64,000 bases of DNA, from assembly GCF_008365385.1 (NCBI RefSeq), contig NZ_QOVF01000002.1, positions 620,001 to 684,000 on the forward strand, read 5' to 3'. Shown one piece after another: positions 25,137 through 34,020 of this stretch. Position 1 is the first letter of the stretch, and each line of letters begins with the position of its first letter. A program made the translations under genes and the position numbers. The stretch comes from Halopseudomonas laoshanensis. GTDB taxonomy: Bacteria > Pseudomonadota > Gammaproteobacteria > Pseudomonadales > Pseudomonadaceae. Under the pieces are notes generated by a model. The model ran no database searches, was not told the DNA's origin, and saw only the letters and a program-made list of their open reading frames with translations.

Positions 25137-26263
25137 TGACTGATCCAAAACGTTCCCTCCAACGCCACCGGCTGAAACTGCTGATACAAATGCGCCAGCG
25201 TCTGCTCTGGCTGCAGATCGGCGTAGAGCTCCGGATGCAGCCACTGCGCCAGCACCTGCACGGCGGCAACATTGAACGGGCTGTTGTAGAACGAATGCCA
25301 GATCGCGTGTGCGCGGCCGGCGCGAATCGGCGCCATATTGCTCAGCCCGCTACGCTGCGTCAGCGCGGTCAGTGAGGCACGTGCTGCGTCTGCCTGCACA
25401 CCCGGCCCCAGAGCTATATAGTCGGCTCCCTGGGCCAGACTGTCCGCCGAGCCTATCGCAGTAGCGACATATACGTCGGGTGGGTCGGTGAGCAGGTATT
25501 CGAGACTCAACATACCTGCCGCACCGGGCAGGCGGTCACTGCCCACGTTCTCGCCTCCAGCTTGCTCCAGCAAGGCAGCCATCATGCCCCTGGCCATGGT
25601 TTCACAGCAGGCGTCAGACAGGCCTGCACGGCTGTGCACAAACACCCGCGGCTGCTGCTGAACCTTGGCGAGCCGCTCGCTGACCAGCGCCAGTTGCTGC
25701 TGGTAATAGGTGATGAAAGCCTGCGCCTGTGGCTCCCGCCCCAACACCTTTCCCAGCAGCGCCATACTGGGTGGGGTGTTACGCAACGGCTGTTCGCGGA
25801 AGTCGACAAAAATAACCGCTACCCCCGCCCGTTCAAGCTGTTCAATCAAACGCCCATGCCGGCTGGAAGGACCGTGCCCGGACAGGCTGAAAATCGCCAG
25901 ATCCGGTTTCAGGCTCAGTACCTGTTCCAGGCTGAAGGTGTCAGCTGCGCCCTGGCCGATGCGTTGCACCTCACCCAGCGCCGGAAAGGCCGCGAGATAC
26001 TGACGATAGCTGCCGGGATCAACCTGCTGAAAATCTTCAGGCATGCCGACAATCCGCTCCAGCAACTGATCCCCTTCGAGTATCGCCAGCGCGGGCAACA
26101 AGCGGCCCTCGCCCAAGACAATTCGCTCAACCCGATCAGGTACGGTGACCATCCTGCCAGCCAGATCCTCCAGCGTTGCCGCCTGCAACGGCAGCGCTGA
26201 ACAGAGCACCGTTAGCGCCAGCCAGCGCGCTGTTCGCCTGGCTGTTACCAGCAGCCGGCTCAA
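25133..26263 (-). CDS. Iron-complex ABC transporter, periplasmic binding protein
   Basis: A 376-residue periplasmic protein. A twin-Arg-free signal peptide (LLVTARRTARWLALTVLCSALPLQAA) ends near residue 29. The class III binding fold is visible: TLEDLAGRMVTVPDRVERIVLG at the N-terminus, LEQVLSLKPDLAIFS and RAGVAVIFVDFREQPL in the first lobe, a long backbone helix, and PPDVYVATAIGS in the second lobe. A CCETMARGMM stretch is unusual. It overlaps the TonB receptor gene by 4 bp and the permease by 4 bp, so receptor and ABC importer are one unit. The exact ligand is unknown. Confidence 0.88.
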   Translation of the reverse strand: MSRLLVTARRTARWLALTVLCSALPLQAATLEDLAGRMVTVPDRVERIVLGEGRLLPALAILEGDQLLERIVGMPEDFQQVDPGSYRQYLAAFPALGEVQRIGQGAADTFSLEQVLSLKPDLAIFSLSGHGPSSRHGRLIEQLERAGVAVIFVDFREQPLRNTPPSMALLGKVLGREPQAQAFITYYQQQLALVSERLAKVQQQPRVFVHSRAGLSDACCETMARGMMAALLEQAGGENVGSDRLPGAAGMLSLEYLLTDPPDVYVATAIGSADSLAQGADYIALGPGVQADAARASLTALTQRSGLSNMAPIRAGRAHAIWHSFYNSPFNVAAVQVLAQWLHPELYADLQPEQTLAHLYQQFQPVALEGTFWISQ

Positions 26264-28236
26264 AACCGCATCGCCACGCCCAGGCGAAACTCCCTGCCGG
26301 GCTCGGCAGAGCCGACAATCCCCTCGTAATCCGGTATTGCCTGGAAATCTTCATTACTGGCGTGATCCAGATAGTCCTTGTCCAGCAGGTTCTTGACCGT
26401 CAGCGACAGCGTCAGACTGTCATCCGCCATGGGCTGCCAGCGGGCATACAGATCCTGGACGCCATAACCGGGCTTGTCGACGCGGCCGACGCTGGTGCGC
26501 AGGGAGTCGATACTCTGCACAAAACGCCCTTGCCAGCCCAGCTCCAGATGCTGGTTGAACTGGTAGTCGGCATTCAGCATCCAGGTATCACCGATACTGG
26601 TGCCCAGGCCGTTGTGTTCGTATACGTTCAAAGGCTCGCCTTCCAGCTCGGCATCATTGTGGTGGTAACTGATGCCGGTACTCAGCCGGGTCCAGTGGTA
26701 ACCGGCCTGCAGCAGCACGCCCTGGCTTTCCAGATCGCCGCTGTTTTCATACAGCCGTGGCCCGCCGATAAAGTCGACGATGATGTCCTCGATCTCGGTC
26801 TGATAGACCTTGCCGCCGAGACTCAGACCGCCACGCTCGTATTCGAAGCCCACTTCCGTGGTCCGCGCCTTTTCCGCTTTCAGATCCGGGTCATTGGTCG
26901 CCGAGTCCAGCTTGAACGCGTCCCGGATGCGCGGCCCCCGCAAGGCACGACTGTGACCGGCAAGCAGACTCAGGTTCGGGTTCAGCTCATAGCGCAGATT
27001 GACGTTCGGGCTGATGCCGCTATCGCGGAAATCCTGATCGGTGGCGTCGGTCAGCCGATACAGGTCATACCGAGCGCCGAGGCCGAGCAACAGCTTTGGA
27101 TTCAAGCGGATGCTGTCCTGCACATACAGGCCGGTTATGCTGCCGTCTTCCTCATAGGCAGTCTGATCACCACCGGGCCCGGCTGTGACCTGATCTTCGC
27201 GGTGGTCGACACCGTAAGTCAGGCTGTGCTTACCCAGCAGGCTGGTGTTACGCAGATCCAGCCCGGTAGATTCGACATTGCCGTAGTACAAACCCCAGCG
27301 ATCAAAAACATTCTGTTCCAGATCCATTTCGGTATGAAATACCGTGGCCTGAACATCCAGCAGCGGATTGCCAGTGGGATCCCAGTCATAGTTCAGGGTG
27401 TAGGTGTCGCGCTGGGATTCCAGCGGATAGGCTGGATTGAAGCTGCTGACCACCCACTGCGGACGCTGGGTCCGTTCCCCACGGTCTACGCGGCGGTCGT
27501 AGCTGAACCGCAGGGTCTGGTCGGCGCTGAGTTTACCGACCAGCTTGGCGAAGCCCAGATCCTGACGGCTGCCGGTGCCGAAGACCTCATCACCGCTGCC
27601 GTCCTCATAGTCATTCTGATCCTGGTGGGTTGCTACCAGCATGCCAGACCAGCTGTCAGTCAGCCGGCCAAACAGGCTGGTATTGACCTTGAACCCTTCG
27701 GCATTGCTGAAATAGGTGCCCTTGACCAGCGCGCCAGCGGATTCTCCCGCACGCAGCAGGTCTTCCGGGTCCTTGGTGACGAAACGGATGCTACCACCAA
27801 GTGCCCCCGGCCCCGCAGTCGCATCGCCAGTGCCAGCCTGCACTTCAGCGCGCTTGAGCAGCTCCGGCTCGATGCTGATGCGTCCGGTGTGGTGGAAGGT
27901 CTGGCCGGCCTGCGTGGCACCATCAATGCTGATATTCAGCTGGGTATCTTCAATCCCGCGTAGATAGAGTTTTTGCGCAGCGCTGTGCCCACCGCCAACC
28001 GAGACCTCGGGCTGGGATGCGAATACGTCTTCCAGGTCAGTGGCTTGAAAACGCTCCAGCGTGACGGCTTCCACGCTCTCGACCTGCCGAGCACCGATTT
28101 CACCGGTCACTTCAGTCGGATTCAGGGTGATCGGATCGGTACCGGTGCTTTGCGCCAGGGCGGGCACAGCGACCAGCAGCGTCGCAATCGAAACGGCACT
28201 GGCCAGCGGATGCAGGACTGCGGGAAACGTTTTCAT
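26260..28236 (-). CDS. TonB-dependent outer-membrane receptor
   Basis: About 658 residues with a signal peptide (SAVSIATLLVAVPALAQ). The plug domain covers about residues 40-160 (VTLERFQATDLEDVFASQPEVSV, LYLRGIEDTQLNISIDG, TGDATAGPGALGGSIRFVTKDP) and a 22-strand barrel follows, closing with ...GREFRLGVAMRF, whose terminal Phe is the BAM signal. I prefer the start at 28236 (AAAGG upstream); an ATG at 28269 would add 11 residues before the signal peptide. It is the first gene of the receptor-ABC unit and lies next to a Fur-box-preceded two-component system. Catecholate or other siderophore uptake is likely, but the substrate is not shown by sequence. Confidence 0.9.
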   Translation of the reverse strand: MKTFPAVLHPLASAVSIATLLVAVPALAQSTGTDPITLNPTEVTGEIGARQVESVEAVTLERFQATDLEDVFASQPEVSVGGGHSAAQKLYLRGIEDTQLNISIDGATQAGQTFHHTGRISIEPELLKRAEVQAGTGDATAGPGALGGSIRFVTKDPEDLLRAGESAGALVKGTYFSNAEGFKVNTSLFGRLTDSWSGMLVATHQDQNDYEDGSGDEVFGTGSRQDLGFAKLVGKLSADQTLRFSYDRRVDRGERTQRPQWVVSSFNPAYPLESQRDTYTLNYDWDPTGNPLLDVQATVFHTEMDLEQNVFDRWGLYYGNVESTGLDLRNTSLLGKHSLTYGVDHREDQVTAGPGGDQTAYEEDGSITGLYVQDSIRLNPKLLLGLGARYDLYRLTDATDQDFRDSGISPNVNLRYELNPNLSLLAGHSRALRGPRIRDAFKLDSATNDPDLKAEKARTTEVGFEYERGGLSLGGKVYQTEIEDIIVDFIGGPRLYENSGDLESQGVLLQAGYHWTRLSTGISYHHNDAELEGEPLNVYEHNGLGTSIGDTWMLNADYQFNQHLELGWQGRFVQSIDSLRTSVGRVDKPGYGVQDLYARWQPMADDSLTLSLTVKNLLDKDYLDHASNEDFQAIPDYEGIVGSAEPGREFRLGVAMRF

Positions 28237-28273
28237 GGATCGGGCTACCTTTATGTGAATACTTCGCATTTAC

Positions 28274-28290
28274 GCAAGATTCTCATTCAG
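28274..28290 (-). promoter_or_regulatory. Possible Fur box before the TonB receptor
   Basis: On the minus strand TGAATGAGAATCTTGCG has a good left half-site (AATGAGAATC) of the Fur consensus and a poor right half. It lies 37 bp before the receptor start. Iron repression is plausible but weaker evidence than at 30402. Confidence 0.4.
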
Positions 28291-28320
28291 GCCACCCGGC
28301 GCACATCACTTTTACATTTG

Positions 28321-29664
28321 TTACGTTTTCGGCAACTGAATTTCGACCGCCAGCCCGCCCTCGGGAAGGTTCAGCGCCAACATGCTGCCACCGGCAGCAT
28401 TGATCTGCCGCATGGCCAGCGCCAAACCCAGCCCGTAACCATGCGGATCATCCTGAATCTGGCCGGGAATGCGGAAGAAAGGTTCGAATATCTGCGTTAA
28501 CCACTGATCCGGCACTCCCGGCCCCTGGTCGCTGATTACCAGGGTGTAACGGGTGACGCTGCTTTCCAGCACCACTCGTACGCATCCTCCTTTGGGCGTA
28601 TAGGCCAAAGCGTTGCGCACCACATTCTCGATGGCCTGACCCAGCGCCCTGTGGCTACTGTTCGCCAGCCGAGCGGCGGTGGGCAGCCGCATCTCGATGT
28701 GGTGCTCGGGGTACTCGAAGCGGGCATCTTCGATAATACTGTCGAGCAGGTCGGTAAGATCCAGGCTTTCATCGCGCAAGCGCGGCGATTCGTTTTCCAG
28801 CCAGGCCAGCGTCAGCGCATCCTCCACCAGTTGCCGCATCCCGCCGCAATCAGTGCGGATGCGCTCTAGCAAGGCCGGGGATGTGCCAGCCTCCTGCTCG
28901 GCCAGACTGACGGCCATATCGATCCGGGTCAGAGGGGTACGCAGCTCGTGGGACATATCCGCCAGACGCTGGCGCTGCGACAGAATCAATTGACCGGTGC
29001 GCTCGGCCATTGCGTCGAAGGTCTCGGCCAGGCTGGCCAGCTCGTCCTTGCGCGAGCCCAGCAGCGCCCGCACGCGCACGTCGTAATGCCCTTCGCTGAA
29101 CTGCCGGGTGGCCTGTTCCAGGCGCCGTAGCGGTTGCATCAAGTGTCGGTAAAGCAGCGCACAGACCAGCAACAGCAGAATCAGCGGCAGCACCAGTTGC
29201 AAGAGTACGCGCGAGGAATACCAATAGGTCCCGGGCCGCATGCGCTGCGGCAGCTGAATCAGAAAACGGACCGAGTCGTCGGTAAAAGGAATATCCATGA
29301 TCGGATTTTCCTCGAAGTACAGGTGAATCTTCCACGACAGGTCGCGGCCCAGGCCGAAGCCTTGCTGAAATCGTTGGGACAACTGGGTGCCGCCCAACGG
29401 TTCGACATTGGCACGCACCACCGCCGCCCAGGTGCCCTCCTGCTGCTGCAATGTTTGCATCCAGCGCGCCAGCGCCTGCTCATCACCACTCAGGTACAAG
29501 GCTTCGGCCTGGGCAGCATAGTGCCGCAGTGTCTGTTGATGATTGCTGTCGATAAAGCTCATCGCCTCTTCGGTCTGCCAGGCCAGGCGAGAAATACCCC
29601 AGAACAGCAAAACGGTACCCAAGCCGATCACGGCGCAGAAGGTCCAGAACAAGCGCCTTTTCAT
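28321..29664 (-). CDS. Sensor histidine kinase (PfeS/PirS-like)
   Basis: A 447-residue inner-membrane kinase, the same length as PfeS. TM1 is at about 8-26, a periplasmic sensor of about 125 residues follows, and TM2 lies at 155-172. HAMP comes next (173-228), then HisKA with His239 in LADMSHELRTPLTRIDM and an HATPase with NVVRNALAYTP, SDQGPGVPDQ and GYGLGLALAM. The start overlaps the regulator gene by 4 bp. In P. aeruginosa, kinase/regulator pairs of this type stand beside the enterobactin receptor genes pfeA and pirA and switch them on when the siderophore is present. The adjacent receptor here suggests the same logic. Confidence 0.88.
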   Translation of the reverse strand: MKRRLFWTFCAVIGLGTVLLFWGISRLAWQTEEAMSFIDSNHQQTLRHYAAQAEALYLSGDEQALARWMQTLQQQEGTWAAVVRANVEPLGGTQLSQRFQQGFGLGRDLSWKIHLYFEENPIMDIPFTDDSVRFLIQLPQRMRPGTYWYSSRVLLQLVLPLILLLLVCALLYRHLMQPLRRLEQATRQFSEGHYDVRVRALLGSRKDELASLAETFDAMAERTGQLILSQRQRLADMSHELRTPLTRIDMAVSLAEQEAGTSPALLERIRTDCGGMRQLVEDALTLAWLENESPRLRDESLDLTDLLDSIIEDARFEYPEHHIEMRLPTAARLANSSHRALGQAIENVVRNALAYTPKGGCVRVVLESSVTRYTLVISDQGPGVPDQWLTQIFEPFFRIPGQIQDDPHGYGLGLALAMRQINAAGGSMLALNLPEGGLAVEIQLPKT

Positions 29665-30359
29665 ACGAAGCTGTACCCCCGACCGTGCAGTGTCTGCAAG
29701 CGATCCGCGGCCATACCCATATCCGTCAGGCGCCGCCGGATACGGCTGATATGCATATCCAGACTGCGGTCATAGCGGCTGAACTCGCGCTCCAGCACGC
29801 TGCGGTAAAGATAGGGCTTGGACAACGTCTCGCCACGGTGGGTGAGCAGATGCCAGAGCAGTTTGAACTGGATCGGCGTCAGCTCAAGGGAGCGTTGACC
29901 ATAACTGGCTTGCCCTATGCGGCGGTCCAGCGTCAGACCATCGACATCCAGGCGCCACTGCTGCTCCAGCCGTTGCGATTCAGGCGAACGGGTGCGGCGC
30001 AATACGGCGTCAATGCGTAGCTGCAGCTCCAGCAGATTGAACGGCTTGGAAAGATAGTCGTCAGCACCGTGGCGCAAGCCGCGAATGCGTTCCTCTTCGG
30101 CCCCACAGGCCGTCAACATGATCACCGGCAACTGCCGGTGTTCACGCAGACGGCGCAGCAAGGCGAAGCCATTCAGGTCAGGAAGCTTTACATCCAGCAG
30201 CACCAGATCGGCGCGGTCATTCAACGCCATCTGCAACCCGGCTTCGCCTTCGTGGCTGGTCTGGGTCAGATAACCCTGGGTTTTGAGCAGGCTGCACAGT
30301 TGCGCAGACAATGTCAGATCATCCTCGATGATCAGAATCCGCGATGGACTTTGCAGCAT
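29661..30359 (-). CDS. OmpR-family response regulator (PfeR/PirR-like)
   Basis: A 232-residue DNA-binding regulator. The receiver has IIEDD at 10-14, Asp56 in LVLLDVKLPD, Thr in MLTACG and Lys in LSKPF. The C-terminal winged helix is of OmpR type (SLELTPIQFKLLWHLLTHRGE, RSLDMHISRIRRRL, LQTLHGRGYSFV). It is the first gene of the pair, with a near-perfect Fur box 43 bp upstream, so production should rise in iron starvation. The likely target is the TonB receptor operon downstream, transcribed in the same direction. Confidence 0.9.
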   Translation of the reverse strand: MLQSPSRILIIEDDLTLSAQLCSLLKTQGYLTQTSHEGEAGLQMALNDRADLVLLDVKLPDLNGFALLRRLREHRQLPVIMLTACGAEEERIRGLRHGADDYLSKPFNLLELQLRIDAVLRRTRSPESQRLEQQWRLDVDGLTLDRRIGQASYGQRSLELTPIQFKLLWHLLTHRGETLSKPYLYRSVLEREFSRYDRSLDMHISRIRRRLTDMGMAADRLQTLHGRGYSFV

Positions 30360-30401
30360 GCGATGAGTACTCCCGGCACGTACGCGAACAAGTCGCCTTT
30401 A

Positions 30402-30418
30402 ATGATAATGGTTATCAT
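30402..30418 (-). promoter_or_regulatory. Fur box before the iron two-component system
   Basis: ATGATAATGGTTATCAT is a perfect 7-3-7 palindrome that matches most of the Fur 19-bp consensus (GATAATGATAATCATTATC). It sits 43 bp upstream of the response regulator ATG, a repressing position over a promoter. It lies about 160 bp from the TAXI upstream sites and is not expected to act there. Confidence 0.78.
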
Positions 30419-30477
30419 ATAGATTAGGCCACATTCGGCCAAGTCCCAATTGCACTCAGTACGGCGCGGCAGCTGAT

Positions 30478-30493
30478 GGGTGGCTGGCAACCC
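30478..30493. promoter_or_regulatory. Upstream activator palindrome 1 (TAXI operon)
   Basis: GGGTGGCTGGCAACCC is an imperfect palindrome within a GATGGGT/ACCCATC stem. A second, similar 16-mer lies 33 bp downstream (centre to centre), about three helical turns. It is about 87 bp upstream of the -24 element, normal for a binding site of an NtrC/DctD-type activator; such a protein is encoded at 35848-37200. Confidence 0.58.
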
Positions 30494-30510
30494 ATCGGCG
30501 CGAGAGGCAT

Positions 30511-30526
30511 GGGTGGGCTGCCACCC
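30511..30526. promoter_or_regulatory. Upstream activator palindrome 2 (TAXI operon)
   Basis: GGGTGGGCTGCCACCC, flanked by T and A, gives a perfect 7-bp inverted repeat around GCTG. It shares GGGTGG and the CA-CCC end with site 1. It lies 54 bp before the -24 element of the sigma-54 promoter. Confidence 0.58.
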
Positions 30527-30579
30527 AAAACACCGTCGTAAAAATCACGAAACCGCTCTAGCACGGTCGTTTTTGGATC

Positions 30580-30595
30580 TGGCCCGTCGCTTGCA
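30580..30595 (+). promoter_or_regulatory. Sigma-54 promoter of the TAXI transporter
   Basis: TGGCCCGTCGCTTGCA fits TGGCAC-N5-TTGCA with one mismatch, and GG and GC are exactly 10 bp apart (30581-30582 and 30593-30594). The predicted start of transcription is near 30606, giving a 60-base leader before the binding-protein gene. Confidence 0.72.
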
Positions 30596-30668
30596 ATGAC
30601 TCCCTGACGCGTCGGACCTGCGTTCCGCGCCGACAGACCCAACAAAGACAAAAACTCTGGAGTCAAAC

Positions 30669-31655
30669 ATGCACAAGCTTCGCACCCTGGCATTCGCCTC
30701 ACTGTCCGTCACCGCCCTGCTGAGCAGCAGCCTGGCCATTGCCGAAGATCGCGCCGGCTGGCCATCCAATTTCACCATCGGCACTGCCAGCCAAGGCGGC
30801 ACCTATTTCGCCTACGGTTCTGGCTGGTCGAATTTCATTGCCGAGCAGACAGGCGTTTCCGGTGGCGCGGAAGTCACCGGCGGGCCGGTGCAGAATATGG
30901 CGCTGGTGCATACCGGCGATCTGGCCTTCGGCATGACCACCATGGGCCCCGCGCAGGACGCGGTCGAAGGCAAAAGCCCTCTGGCACCGGGTATGGCCAT
31001 GGATAACGTCTGCGCGATGTTCCCGCTGTACGAAACGCCATTCTCCATGGCTGCATTGGCTGGCTCAGGTATCAAGAGCATCTCGGATATAAAGCCCGGC
31101 GCGCGCATCGGCTTTGGTCCGGCGGGCTCCAGCTCGGATGAATATTTCCCGAAAATGCTGGAAAGCCTGGGCGTTGAGTTCGAGCGCCGCAATGGCAGCT
31201 GGGACGATCTGGGTAGCCAGATGCAGGATGGTTTGCTGGATGCGGTCGGCTTCGCGGCGGGCATACCCATTCCTACCGTGAGCCAGCTCGAAGTGCAGAC
31301 CGAGGTCAACATCATCGGCTTCAATGAAGAGGAAATGGCGACCATTCTGAAGACTTTTCCGGTCTCTGAATTCATCATTCCCGCCAGCACCTATAGCTCG
31401 CTGACCGAGGATTCACATGCTGTGTCGATGTGGAACTTCGCCGTTGCCAATTGTGATCTGCCAGACAGCTTCGTGTATGAAGTGACCAAGCTGACCATGG
31501 AAAACAACGAGCGTATGCAGTCCATTCACCAGGCTGCCGTGACCAGCACTCCCGAGCACCTGGACAAGAATACCGTGCTGCCATGGCACCCCGGTGCGGC
31601 GCGTTACTTTACCGAGAACGGCCACAACATCGACTCGGCTCCAATCAAGGACTGA
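30669..31655 (+). CDS. TRAP transporter, TAXI-family solute receptor
   Basis: A 328-residue periplasmic protein with a signal peptide ending near residue 25 (SSSLAIAED). The TAXI fold is seen in NFTIGTASQGGTYFAYGSGWSNFI, ALVHTGDLAFGMTTMGPAQDA, ISDIKPGARIGFGPAGSSSDEYFPKML and the C-terminal LPWHPGAARYFTENG. TAXI receptors bind small organic acids such as glutamate or 2-oxoglutarate in the few known cases; the ligand here is unknown. The receptor gene is followed 74 bp later by the fused permease gene, and both lie behind a sigma-54 promoter. Its start is the first ATG, 8 bp after CTGGAG. Confidence 0.92.
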   Translation: MHKLRTLAFASLSVTALLSSSLAIAEDRAGWPSNFTIGTASQGGTYFAYGSGWSNFIAEQTGVSGGAEVTGGPVQNMALVHTGDLAFGMTTMGPAQDAVEGKSPLAPGMAMDNVCAMFPLYETPFSMAALAGSGIKSISDIKPGARIGFGPAGSSSDEYFPKMLESLGVEFERRNGSWDDLGSQMQDGLLDAVGFAAGIPIPTVSQLEVQTEVNIIGFNEEEMATILKTFPVSEFIIPASTYSSLTEDSHAVSMWNFAVANCDLPDSFVYEVTKLTMENNERMQSIHQAAVTSTPEHLDKNTVLPWHPGAARYFTENGHNIDSAPIKD

Positions 31656-31729
31656 TTCGCCAACAGCTCACGTGATCAGCGGGCCGACGTCTTGCCGGCC
31701 CGTTCACCTCTCCGGTTTACAGGTGCACC

Positions 31730-33931
31730 ATGACAAACACACACAAAGCTGTCAGCGAGCATGAGCCGCTGATTCCGTCCCATGGCGAGCCGCTGACGCC
31801 CATCGTGATTGAAGGCGTGGATGATGAGCCGGTGGAATCCAATCGCCGACTGTTTGGTGGTTGGATGCTACGCGCCGTCACGGCGCTGGCCATTCTCTAC
31901 TCGGCTTTTCATCTATATGTACTGAATATCTCGCCAATGGAGTCGTGGAGCTTTCGTATTGTCCACGTCACCGGCGCGCTGATTCTGGGCTACCTGTTTT
32001 TCTCCGGCTCACGCTTTGCTACCCCCGAAGACGGCCGGCCTGCGCAGCGCTGGACCAATTTTGCCGCCCTGGCGCTGATGGTTCCCGCGACCTACGCTCT
32101 GGTGCAAACGGGGGTGATGTATCGTCTGATGCAAAGCGGCACCATGCGCATGACCCCTGAACTGGAATCCTGGCATTACGGCTGGCCGTTGTTGGCTGCT
32201 ACCGGGCTGGGGATCATTTTGAGCTGGTTTCACCGCCGCGAACGCGCCAGTTTCAGCTTGCCCGACCTGTTGTTGATCATCTGCTCGATCGCCGCCGCCA
32301 GCTATCTGCTGATCATCTATAACTCGCCATTGCGGATGAGCACCGGCACCTCCTTCTCGCCGGTGGGCATTTCCTTCGCCGCCGTGGCCGGAACCGCGCT
32401 GATCATGGAAATGACCCGCCGGGTGGCCGGCATGGCGTTGGTCATCATTGCTCTGGGCTTTCTCGCCTATGTGTTCAGCGGCCCCTACATGCCCGGCTTT
32501 CTCGGTTACCCAGGGCTCGGCGTGAAGCGCTTCTTCAGCCAGGTCTACACCGATATCGGCGTGCTCGGACCGACTACGGCGGTATCTTCCACCTACATCA
32601 TTCTGTTCATCATTTTTGCCGCGTTTTTGCAGGCATCAAAAGTCGGCGAATATTTCGTCAATTTCGCCTTTGCCTGTGCCGGTCGTTCACGCGGTGGACC
32701 GGCCAAGGTATCGATTTTCGCCTCCGGTCTGATGGGCATGATCAACGGCACCAGCGCGGGTAACGTAGTCGCCACGGGTTCGCTGACCATCCCGCTGATG
32801 AAGAAGGTCGGTTACAGCAAGAAGACTGCCGGTGCGGTTGAAGCCGCTGCCTCGACCGGCGGACAGATCATGCCGCCGATCATGGGTGCCGGCGCCTTTA
32901 TCATGGCCGAGATCACTGGCATTCCCTATACCGAAATCGCCATGGCGGCGGTAATTCCGGCCATTCTGTATTTCGTCTCCGTGTACTTCATGGTCGACTT
33001 CGAAGCCGCGAAAACCGGCATGCGCGGCATGCGCAAGGATGAGCTGCCGCAACTCGGCAAGCTGATCCGCCAGGTGTATCTGTTCATCCCCATCGTGATA
33101 CTGATTGTCGCGCTGTTCATGGGCTACTCGGTGATCCGTGCGGGCACCCTGGCGACCATTTCTGCGGCCGTGGTCAGCTGGCTGTCGCCGAACAAGATGG
33201 GGCTGGCTGGCATTCTCAAGGCCCTGGAACTGGCCGGCATCATGGCGATTCAGATCATCGTGGTCTGCGCCTGTGCCGGCGTCATTGTCGGGGTCATCTC
33301 GCTGACCGGAGTGGGCTCACGCTTCTCCTCCCTGCTGCTCGGCGTCGCCGACGCCAGTCAGTTCCTGGCGCTGGTGTTCGCCATGCTGATTTCGATCATG
33401 CTGGGCATGGGCATGCCCACCACGGCAGCCTATGCGGTGGCCGCGTCGGTGGTTGCTCCCGGTCTGATTCAGCTGGGCATCGACCCCCTGACCGCGCACT
33501 TCTTTGTGTTCTACTTCGCGGTGGTGTCGGCCATTACGCCGCCGGTGGCGCTGGCGTCTTTCGCCGCAGCGGGGATCTCCGGGGCGAACCCGATGGAAAC
33601 CTCGATGGAGTCGTTCAAGATCGGCCTGGCCGCGTTTATCGTGCCGTTCATGTTCTTCTACAACGGCGCGCTGTTGATGAACGATACCTGGTTGGCCATT
33701 GCTCAAGCACTGATCACCGCGACCGTAGGGGTGTATCTGCTCTCCGCAGCGGTGCAGGGCTGGTTTGCCAATCACGCCGCTTCCTGGCTGGTGCGAGTGA
33801 TGCTGGTAGCCGCCGCGCTGCTGATGATCGAAGGCGGCTTGTTGACCGACGTGCTGGGTGTTGGCGCAGCGTTGATCGCTTTTGCTCTCCAGAAAAAGCG
33901 CGGCCGCACTGTCACGCCTCATACGCTCTAG
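31730..33931 (+). CDS. TRAP transporter, fused 4TM-12TM permease (TAXI type)
   Basis: A 733-residue inner-membrane protein joining the small (DctQ-like) and large (DctM-like) TRAP subunits, as is normal for TAXI systems. A cytoplasmic N-terminus of about 45 residues precedes the first helix (MLRAVTALAILYSAFHLYVLN). The DctM part shows the signature loops GPAKVSIFASGLMGMINGTSAGNVVATGSLTIPLMKK and GMGMPTTAAYAVAASVVAPGLIQLG. Transport is driven by a sodium or proton gradient. A GTG-free ATG start at 31730 follows TTTACAGGTGC. A hairpin at 33938 separates it from the kinase gene. Confidence 0.92.
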   Translation: MTNTHKAVSEHEPLIPSHGEPLTPIVIEGVDDEPVESNRRLFGGWMLRAVTALAILYSAFHLYVLNISPMESWSFRIVHVTGALILGYLFFSGSRFATPEDGRPAQRWTNFAALALMVPATYALVQTGVMYRLMQSGTMRMTPELESWHYGWPLLAATGLGIILSWFHRRERASFSLPDLLLIICSIAAASYLLIIYNSPLRMSTGTSFSPVGISFAAVAGTALIMEMTRRVAGMALVIIALGFLAYVFSGPYMPGFLGYPGLGVKRFFSQVYTDIGVLGPTTAVSSTYIILFIIFAAFLQASKVGEYFVNFAFACAGRSRGGPAKVSIFASGLMGMINGTSAGNVVATGSLTIPLMKKVGYSKKTAGAVEAAASTGGQIMPPIMGAGAFIMAEITGIPYTEIAMAAVIPAILYFVSVYFMVDFEAAKTGMRGMRKDELPQLGKLIRQVYLFIPIVILIVALFMGYSVIRAGTLATISAAVVSWLSPNKMGLAGILKALELAGIMAIQIIVVCACAGVIVGVISLTGVGSRFSSLLLGVADASQFLALVFAMLISIMLGMGMPTTAAYAVAASVVAPGLIQLGIDPLTAHFFVFYFAVVSAITPPVALASFAAAGISGANPMETSMESFKIGLAAFIVPFMFFYNGALLMNDTWLAIAQALITATVGVYLLSAAVQGWFANHAASWLVRVMLVAAALLMIEGGLLTDVLGVGAALIAFALQKKRGRTVTPHTL

Positions 33932-33937
33932 CCAGAT

Positions 33938-33968
33938 AACAACCCGTCAGCTTGGCTGGCGGGTTGTT
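33938..33968 (+). terminator. Hairpin between TAXI permease and kinase genes
   Basis: ACAACCCGTCAG and CTGGCGGGTTGT pair over 12 bp with one wobble and a 5-base loop, starting 8 bp after the permease stop. The T-run is poor (TTCATA), so partial read-through into the regulator genes is likely. Confidence 0.65.
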
Positions 33969-34020
33969 CATACCCTCAGGGCCAGCTAATCTCAGCCCTG
34001 TTCTCTCTGGGCCAAGAAAA

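Noticed and set aside
24060-25244. Longer FecCD permease starting at 25244
   Set aside because: It would overlap the end of the binding-protein gene by 112 bp and add a non-homologous segment; the GTG at 25136 gives the usual coupling.
26176-27963. 595-codon open frame on the plus strand
   Set aside because: It is antisense to the TonB receptor barrel, whose protein has clear plug and barrel motifs; high GC opens the opposite frame.
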